Both the position numbers and the translations under genes were made by a program. DNA of 9,432 nt from Acidithiobacillus sp. (lineage in GTDB: Bacteria; Pseudomonadota; Gammaproteobacteria; Acidithiobacillales; Acidithiobacillaceae), in assembly GCA_028065135.1 (NCBI GenBank), contig JAPTWR010000015.1:1-9432 (forward strand), given 5' to 3'. Shown one piece after another: positions 5,272-9,432 of this stretch; within the stretch, counting starts at the first letter, position 1, and every line of letters begins with the position of its first letter. A model generated the notes under the pieces. That model ran no database searches. It saw nothing but the letters and a program-made list of their open reading frames with translations, and had not been told where the DNA came from.

Positions 5272-6696
5272 ATGTCGTTCAATTCAAATTCAGCCATCGA
5301 TACCGACACCCTGACCCGTATTCCCTTACCCGCCATTCTGGCCGACCACGGTTACGGCATCCAGCAGACCGGCCCCGGACGCTTCCAGGCGGAAAGTCCT
5401 GATCATTCCGAGCGGCTCAGCATCTCACGTTTGCCGGACGGCAAGTGGCTCTACCGCGACCAGAATCACGCCGCGAACAAGGGCAACACCATCAACTTCC
5501 TGCAGGCGCACGGGGTTGATGGCTTCCGTGAAGCCGCCAATGCCCTTTCGTTGTACACGCAGCCGGAGAAATCCGCCGCAGCCACCGCGCTATTGAATGA
5601 CCTGGATCACCGCTACCAGGATGCCGGGCGCGATGAGCTGCAACGGTTTAACGCCGAGATTCCGCTGAACCGCTTCGTGGAGGCCCACGGCTGGACACTG
5701 GACGATAAGGAATCGACGCTCACCTGGGAGAAGTATCGCGGCCCGGCGGGAGATGCCATTGTCATCAGTCCCGACAAGAATTTCTACTTTCACCAGCAGA
5801 ACAAGGACCAGGATAAGGGCGGGGTCATTCAATTTACGCAAGCCCATGTGTTGAACAACGGCTCCCTGGGCGATGCTCGCAAGTACCTTCGGGATTTTTC
5901 CGGAGACAATCGGCCTGAATGGAAAGTGCAGGCGCAACAGCGCAGCGCCGACGTGGTGAAGCTCCCGCAAATCGAGGACCGCAAGACGGAATGGAAGGAG
6001 TTATCCCCGCTCTCTCCCAAGTCCATCCACTACCTGACCGCACAGCGCGGGCTGGAACCGGAGACGTTGGCGGCTTACGGGAAAAGCATCCGCACCGATA
6101 TTCATCAGACCGAGAAAGGCGGCGAGCTGCACAACGTGGCGTTCGCCCACGTGGCCATCGACAAGAACGACCAACCGGTCATCGCGGGATGGGAGAAGAA
6201 AGGTCCTGGTAAGGAGAAAGCCTTTAACGGCTTCCACGGCAACCGGGGCATCGCAGTGTTCAAGCATAAGGACTTTGACAATGCCGATGAACGCGGCCCG
6301 GACGACATTGGATTTTGCCAGAAGATGATCCTCTGTGAGTCGTCCATTGACGCGCTCTCGAAGGCGCAGATGGACGGGCGCCATCCCGGAGATGTCTATG
6401 TCTCCATCGGGGGCACCCCGTCAGCCGCCGCCGAAAAGTCCTTGTCCGCGCTGATCCGCAAGAATGAACCGCAGGAGGTGGTGCTGGCCTTCGACAATGA
6501 CGATGCCGGGCGCGGATTCGCTGTTCACATGGGGCGTTATCTGGCGAGTGAGAACCAGAAGTTCCACATGCCGCTGATCCGCACCCGTACCGAATTTCCT
6601 ATCAACGGGAAAGACTGGAACGACATGCTTAAACCAAAAGCGTCGGCGCAGACTCATGACCATGCCCGCGAGGCTGGTCTCGGGATGGAAGTTTGA
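5272..6696 (+). CDS. DUF3991/Toprim primase-like protein
   Basis: A 474-residue protein starting at ATG 5272, six bases after GGAGA; the same frame stays open upstream to 4705 but only by overlap with the relaxase gene. The C-terminal half is a Toprim domain: ILCESSIDAL (353-362) supplies the catalytic glutamate E356, VVLAFDNDDAG (403-413) the acidic D-x-D pair D408/D410, and GKDWNDML (446-453) the end. The middle (240-330), with LTAQRGLEPETLAAYGK, is the DUF3991 region. The N-terminus seems to be two related copies, residues 17-95 (IPLPAILADHGY) and 130-210 (IPLNRFVEAHGW), each with a strand pattern ending in a GG/GN-x-I-x-F segment, like the primase CHC2 domain but without zinc cysteines (only C349 and C355 exist). 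Such proteins are common in plasmids and integrative elements and probably prime the complementary strand after transfer. Confidence 0.88.
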   Translation: MSFNSNSAIDTDTLTRIPLPAILADHGYGIQQTGPGRFQAESPDHSERLSISRLPDGKWLYRDQNHAANKGNTINFLQAHGVDGFREAANALSLYTQPEKSAAATALLNDLDHRYQDAGRDELQRFNAEIPLNRFVEAHGWTLDDKESTLTWEKYRGPAGDAIVISPDKNFYFHQQNKDQDKGGVIQFTQAHVLNNGSLGDARKYLRDFSGDNRPEWKVQAQQRSADVVKLPQIEDRKTEWKELSPLSPKSIHYLTAQRGLEPETLAAYGKSIRTDIHQTEKGGELHNVAFAHVAIDKNDQPVIAGWEKKGPGKEKAFNGFHGNRGIAVFKHKDFDNADERGPDDIGFCQKMILCESSIDALSKAQMDGRHPGDVYVSIGGTPSAAAEKSLSALIRKNEPQEVVLAFDNDDAGRGFAVHMGRYLASENQKFHMPLIRTRTEFPINGKDWNDMLKPKASAQTHDHAREAGLGMEV

Positions 6697-6698
6697 GC

Positions 6699-7646
6699 AT
6701 GCCAGTACCGCGCTCTCTTTCGAGTTTTCGCAACACCACACCGTTTCCATGGCTTGGCGGCAAGAGCCGTATGGTCCCGACCATCCTTCCTCTCCTGCCG
6801 CCTCACGTCACCTATGTTGAGCCGTTCGAGGGCGCAGCGAATATCCTGCTGGCGAAAAAGCCCGCGCAGGTCGATGTCTATAACGACGCCAGCGGATTGC
6901 TGGTGAATTTCTTCCGGGTCTTGCAGGACCCGGTCCAGAGGGCCGCACTACTAAACCGCCTGCAATGGACCCCATACGCGCGGATGGAATACTCCCGCGC
7001 GCTGGAGCATCTAGGCGATCCCGATCCGGTGATGAAAGCCTGGGCGTTCTTCACGGCTCAGTGCCAAGGCATATCCGGTGGCGGCTCCATGGGCAGGCGG
7101 AACGCGAACAACTGGGGCTACTCCCGCGTCTCTGACCAAGCGGGCGCTTTCCGTACCCACGTCGAGAAACTCCCCGCCATCGCCGAGCGGCTGTTGAAGG
7201 TGCAAATTGAGCATAGCGATGGCGTTGAAGTCATCCAGCGATGGGACGCGCCGGATACGCTTTTCTATATTGATCCGCCTTACGCCGACGCCACGCGGAC
7301 TAACAAATCCGGGCGCGCGGCTTATCACTGCGAGATCGACGACGGCGGACACCAGACGCTGGTGGATGCCCTGCTGCAACTCCACGGCATGGCCGTTCTT
7401 TCCGGTTATCGCTCACCACTCTATCAGCCTTTGGAGGATGCCGGTTGGGAGTGCCGGGAGTTCGCAGTGGATCTCTCCGCCGCCGCGCGGGTCAGGACCT
7501 TTGACCCCATGAGCGCCACCGGTAAGGGGAAGCGCAAACGCATCGAATGCCTCTGGCTGTCACCGGATGTGGCTGCTGCTGCAAAAAACGAACAGCAATG
7601 CGGTCTGTTTGAGGCATTTTCCGGAGAAATGGTCGGCGCGCCATGA
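6699..7646 (+). CDS. DNA adenine methylase, Dam/D12 class
   Basis: A 315-residue protein. I chose ATG 6699, nine bases after a GGA of GGATGGA; a TTG at 6693 would give two more residues but sits too close to that site. PFPWLGGKSRM (15-25) is the N-terminal S-adenosylmethionine-binding segment, and VEPFEGAANILLAKKPAQVD with the following VYND is the rest of that region; FYIDPPYAD contains the catalytic DPPY (192-195). These are the class-defining motifs of D12 (alpha) N6-adenine methylases, commonly acting at GATC. No partner endonuclease is next to it, so it is an orphan methylase. On a mobile element such enzymes usually protect incoming DNA from restriction or mark replicated DNA, which is of note with a type I restriction gene at the left edge. 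It follows the primase directly (stop and start within 3 bases) and overlaps the lipoprotein by ATGA. Confidence 0.93.
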   Translation: MPVPRSLSSFRNTTPFPWLGGKSRMVPTILPLLPPHVTYVEPFEGAANILLAKKPAQVDVYNDASGLLVNFFRVLQDPVQRAALLNRLQWTPYARMEYSRALEHLGDPDPVMKAWAFFTAQCQGISGGGSMGRRNANNWGYSRVSDQAGAFRTHVEKLPAIAERLLKVQIEHSDGVEVIQRWDAPDTLFYIDPPYADATRTNKSGRAAYHCEIDDGGHQTLVDALLQLHGMAVLSGYRSPLYQPLEDAGWECREFAVDLSAAARVRTFDPMSATGKGKRKRIECLWLSPDVAAAAKNEQQCGLFEAFSGEMVGAP

Positions 7647-7777
7647 AAAAGACCACGCTCATCCTTCTCCTGGTTTCTCTCTTGTCCGGTTGTGCCGGAT
7701 ACGATGCCCAATATCCGCTGTGTTCCGTCCTGCCTGCCAGATCGGCGGGGTGCCCACCATCCCAAAAAGGCGCCTGA
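7643..7777 (+). CDS. Small lipoprotein, 44 residues
   Basis: A short gene from ATG 7643, overlapping the methylase stop as ATGA, to TGA 7775-7777, one base before the next start. The protein starts MKKTTLILLLVSLLSGCAGY: two lysines, a hydrophobic stretch and the lipobox LLSGC, so signal peptidase II should cleave before C17 and leave a mature peptide of 28 residues. Two more cysteines, C27 and C37, sit at regular ten-residue spacing and could form a disulfide. The residue after the lipid-bearing cysteine is alanine, which favours outer-membrane sorting in enteric-type Lol systems. Family not recognised; size and position recall the entry-exclusion lipoprotein TrbK of RP4, or a bacteriolysis-type lipoprotein, but no sequence match was seen. 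The tight overlaps on both sides argue that it is real. Confidence 0.68.
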   Translation: MKKTTLILLLVSLLSGCAGYDAQYPLCSVLPARSAGCPPSQKGA

Positions 7778-7778
7778 T

Positions 7779-8246
7779 ATGCTCATTCTCGTTCGCCCGC
7801 ATGTTTCATTGCTCGACGGGCCAGCCGTGGCAAGGTTTTTGCCAAAAGCGGGGATTTATCAGGCCATTTTCGCTGTGGACCCGGATTACGCCCGGCACCC
7901 CGTGTGGTCCCGTCTACTGAAAGCCTATGGCTGGCTGATGGGTGGACACACGATGCTGCCGCTCGATGCAACACGCCCGTTTGCTATGCGGGAACTGTCG
8001 CGGATACTGCAATCAGGGCGCGACGTGGTGATCTTTCCTCAAGGCACGGGTATTGGCGATCCCTTTCGTCCGGACGCTCGGAGTTGTGACTGGCTGCTGG
8101 AGAAAACCAGCCGACGGGGCATGGAGATTACGCTATCCCACGAGGCGCGCTGGCCGGGCATTCAGCGTTTTGATGAATTATTGCCGTACCGGATGCCAGA
8201 GGCGACGGGAAATAACGTGTCGCTTCCAAATTCCTGCCAAGCATGA
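7779..8246 (+). CDS. PlsC-like lysophospholipid acyltransferase, small stand-alone form
   Basis: A 155-residue protein. I chose ATG 7779, one base after the lipoprotein stop and with AAAAAGG upstream; the open frame further upstream overlaps the lipoprotein in another frame. H8 and D13 in RPHVSLLDG form the HX4D catalytic motif; FPQGTG (86-91) corresponds to the FPEGTR substrate-binding motif with glutamine replacing glutamate; LPLDATRPFAMREL (60-73) and RPDARSCDWLLEKT (97-110) match a related set of acyltransferases. Full-length enzymes of this family are 200-250 residues, and this one lacks the usual N-terminal membrane helix and ends early after EITLSHEARWPG, so it may be a reduced or truncated form. 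It would acylate a lysophospholipid or a related substrate at the inner membrane. Its link to the lipoprotein suggests envelope modification during transfer, which is inference. Confidence 0.82.
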   Translation: MLILVRPHVSLLDGPAVARFLPKAGIYQAIFAVDPDYARHPVWSRLLKAYGWLMGGHTMLPLDATRPFAMRELSRILQSGRDVVIFPQGTGIGDPFRPDARSCDWLLEKTSRRGMEITLSHEARWPGIQRFDELLPYRMPEATGNNVSLPNSCQA

Positions 8247-8285
8247 TCAAGTGGTGATGGGGTGGCGGGAGAATCAAAGCATCCG

Positions 8286-8400
8286 CCCTTGCAGGGTGCA
8301 ACCCGCCCTTTTTCTTTTCCCATCACCCGTCACCACACGCATCAGGCCAATCGCGATCAGGTCCGCCCCGTCCGAATACACCATAGGAACCACTCTATGG
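8286..8400 (+). promoter_or_regulatory. Second copy of the leader module, no intact gene downstream
   Basis: Bases 8286-8304 are the exact reverse complement of the 19-bp palindrome at 5044-5062. Following it, GCCC then TTTTTCTTTT (8309-8318) and CCC-TCACCACA, CCAATCGC, CAGGT and GGAACCACT blocks resemble the leader before the primase gene (5169-5270). A start-like ATGGAGGCC at 8397 gives only 13 codons. It probably once preceded another transfer gene that has been lost. Confidence 0.5.
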
Positions 8401-8478
8401 AGGCCAGGGCTCTGGCAAGAACCAATCTAACCTCATGATGCAGTAATACAAAGGGCCCCTATGGACACCAGGGCCGCG

Positions 8479-8498
8479 ATGCGGTAAAAATACCGCAT
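8479..8498. repeat. Perfect 8-bp hairpin at the start of the DruA-like remnant
   Basis: ATGCGGTA (8479-8486) and TACCGCAT (8491-8498) pair over an AAAA loop. The right arm overlaps the ATG at 8497 that would start the DruA-like remnant, so the hairpin could block or regulate its translation, be an operator, or be a subterminal palindrome of a mobile element. Confidence 0.6.
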
Positions 8499-8697
8499 GG
8501 AAGTCCCGACACTCACCTCGAACCAGCAAGCCGCTCTGCACCGCATTCAGGTGCGCCTCATCCTGCCCACAGAGCGGGAACGCTGGAACATCCTGATGCA
8601 AGCGCATCATTATCGCGGCTTTCGCACGATGGCGGGAGTACCCTGCGCTATATGGCCACTCTGGATGACCGCTGGGTAGCGCTCCTCGGGTGGAAAA
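8497..8697 (+). pseudogene. DUF4338/DruA-like protein, frameshifted and truncated
   Basis: The frame from ATG 8497 gives RIQVRLILPTERERWNILMQ then AHHYRGFRTMAG, and then leaves register. In the frame starting at 8637 the match resumes: STLRYMATLDDRWVALLGW. Together they follow the N-terminal pattern of DUF4338 proteins ('LLPEER-RF--L---HHYLG----G--LRYVA---GRWLALLGW'), the family that includes the Druantia component DruA and relatives found next to transposases. One base appears to be missing around 8625-8640. After LLGW (about 8692) the similarity stops altogether; family members are about 300-400 residues, so most of the gene is gone. Downstream, a third frame reads VENIAKAGRDFAASARKTLR to a TGA at 8762-8764, possibly the end of an unrelated broken gene. 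Confidence 0.68.
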
Positions 8698-8764
8698 CAT
8701 CGCCAAGGCGGGCCGTGACTTCGCCGCCAGCGCTCGCAAAACACTCCGCCAGTTCGGGTACTGA

Positions 8765-9126
8765 GTCGCCACCACAAGATTTGCCCATCCGGGAAGGTCG
8801 CCGGAGGGAGGGGTACGCCCCCGATCACCGAATTCGCCATTCTTCACCGGAAACGACCTGAAAATGCAGCATTTCCGCCATCGCCGCGCCTTAAGCCGTC
8901 ACCAAAATGAGCGGCAGAAAGCGTCTGCTGTCATATCAGGCGACTTTGACGGGACCCTGTACTGCATGCTAATAATAGCAGGACAATATGACAGCATATT
9001 ACGATTAAATGCGCTGGGGTGTTCCAAGATCCAGATTGGCTGCTGGGAAGAAGATAGAAAGAGATAATTTTAACTGAGGTGATTGCGTTGCCAATGTATG
9101 TATCTCCCGCGACTGCGGCGTCGCTC
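8765..9126. other. Non-coding stretch with an 11-bp inverted repeat
   Basis: No credible gene is seen; the frames here are short or of unlikely composition. TGCTGTCATAT (8926-8936) and ATATGACAGCA (8986-8996) are exact reverse complements 49 bases apart; between them TGCTA-ATAA-TAGCA (8967-8980) makes a smaller hairpin. Near the KdpE-like stop, GCGAC-TGCGGC-GTCGC (from about 9109) could be a weak terminator. The region probably contains the right boundary of the mobile segment and the 3' flank of the chromosomal gene. Confidence 0.5.
8926..8996. repeat. 11-bp inverted repeat, possible element boundary or operator
   Basis: Arms TGCTGTCATAT and ATATGACAGCA match perfectly with 49 bases between them. 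It lies just beyond the decayed end of the transfer module and about 130 bases from the end of a chromosomal-type gene. It could be an integrase binding site, an attachment-site remnant or an operator; no integrase gene is in the window. Confidence 0.45.
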
Positions 9127-9432
9127 CTACGCCAGCGGATCTCCGAATCGATACCCAACCCCCTTTTCGGTCATCAGATATTGTGGCATTCCTGGATCAT
9201 CCTCAATCTTTTCTCGCAGTCGTTTGATGTATAACCGTACATAGTGGGCCTGATCGCCACTATGTTCTCCCCACACCGCACTGAGGATGCGTCGATATGA
9301 CAATACCCGTCCCTGATTCATCACAAAAAGGTGAAACAGTTGATATTCCTTGGGCGTCATTGGAACGGGCACCCCGCCCTTGCGCACTGTATGGGTGAGA
9401 TCATCCAGTTCCAAAACGCCAATGACCCAATG
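9127..9432 (-). CDS. kdpE: OmpR/KdpE-family response regulator, C-terminal DNA-binding domain (partial)
   Basis: The 3' end of a gene entering from the right; the frame is open to base 9432 (HWVIGVLELDDLTHTV), so its start is outside. The visible ~100 residues are a winged-helix DNA-binding domain of the OmpR/PhoB type: MTPKEYQLFHLFVMNQGRVL, then LSAVWGE, HYVRLYIKRLREKIEDDPGM as the recognition helix and following turn, and TEKGVGYRF as the wing. The HYVRLYIKRLREKIE wording with 'PQYLMTEKGVGYR' is closest to KdpE, the regulator of the high-affinity potassium transporter Kdp, whose sensor is KdpD. The receiver domain and the kdp genes would lie to the right. This looks like host chromosomal sequence and its terminus may mark the element's edge. 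Confidence 0.88.
   Translation of the reverse strand, partial: HWVIGVLELDDLTHTVRKGGVPVPMTPKEYQLFHLFVMNQGRVLSYRRILSAVWGEHSGDQAHYVRLYIKRLREKIEDDPGMPQYLMTEKGVGYRFGDPLA

Noticed and set aside
6693..6698. TTG start two codons upstream for the adenine methylase
   Set aside because: The ATG at 6699 is better spaced from GGA at 6687-6689 and is the preferred codon.
8560..8568. ATCCTGCCC, identical to the RP4-type nick core
   Set aside because: It lies inside the coding part of the DruA-like remnant (encoding LILP), has no flanking repeats and is far from mobC; chance match is more likely.
8395..8847. 150-codon minus-strand frame over the DruA-like remnant
   Set aside because: No recognised motif or start signal; the plus-strand DUF4338 similarity explains the region better, although with a broken gene on that strand the opposite frame cannot be fully excluded.
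8864..9158. Short frames on both strands before the KdpE-like gene
   Set aside because: They are under 80 codons, have no ribosome binding site or family resemblance, and the minus-strand one begins inside the regulator gene.
1..9432. CRISPR array, tRNA or rRNA gene
   Set aside because: No regularly spaced direct repeats of CRISPR length and no cloverleaf or rRNA-like sequence were seen on either strand by eye.

Overview
The window looks like a junction between a proteobacterial chromosome and a mobilizable or conjugative element that carries a small defence-type cargo. Most genes are GC-rich with proteobacterial protein families: a MOB-P-type relaxase, a KdpE-like response regulator and a type I restriction subunit. 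The overall feel is of an acidophilic gamma- or betaproteobacterium or Acidithiobacillus-like host, but that placement is a guess and nothing here proves it.

Left part (1-1863): the 3' end of a type I restriction subunit (HsdR) is followed by an AT-rich stretch. This holds a possible one-pass membrane protein on the minus strand, a 28-codon ORF with a strong ribosome binding site, an unrecognised 165-residue protein, a perfect 13-bp hairpin, and a clearly AT-rich gene for an MltR-like protein with an RNxxxH HEPN-type motif. This reads as a defence or cargo island. It ends abruptly at position 1863, where the GC-rich sequence starts again inside the 3' end of a shortened YbjQ-family gene read the other way; the two stop codons share the bases TTAA.

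Middle part (1863-8400): the shortened ybjQ gene and an acidic unknown protein form a minus-strand pair. A divergent intergenic region with four copies of CGGTAG (two tandem, two in a hairpin) precedes a plus-strand transfer module. The module runs: MobC-like ribbon-helix-helix protein, relaxase with a C-terminal LPD7-like domain, then (after a leader) a DUF3991/Toprim primase-like protein, a Dam-type adenine methylase, a 44-residue lipoprotein and a small PlsC-like acyltransferase. MobC and the relaxase overlap by ATGA. The primase, methylase, lipoprotein and acyltransferase are also nearly contiguous, so there are probably two transcription units. A plausible joint role is DNA nicking and transfer (MobC, relaxase), replication of the incoming strand (primase), protection from host restriction (methylase) and envelope modification (lipoprotein, acyltransferase); the last is inference.

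The leader before the primase (5044-5271) and the sequence after the acyltransferase (8286-8400) share a 19-bp exact sequence in inverted orientation and a similar T-rich and downstream block, so the four-gene cassette is bracketed by related non-coding modules.

Right part (8400-9432): the transfer module stops and decays into a frameshifted DruA/DUF4338-like remnant preceded by a perfect 8-bp hairpin, then non-coding sequence with an 11-bp inverted repeat, then the 3' end of a minus-strand KdpE-like response regulator that runs off the window. No tRNA, rRNA or CRISPR array was seen.
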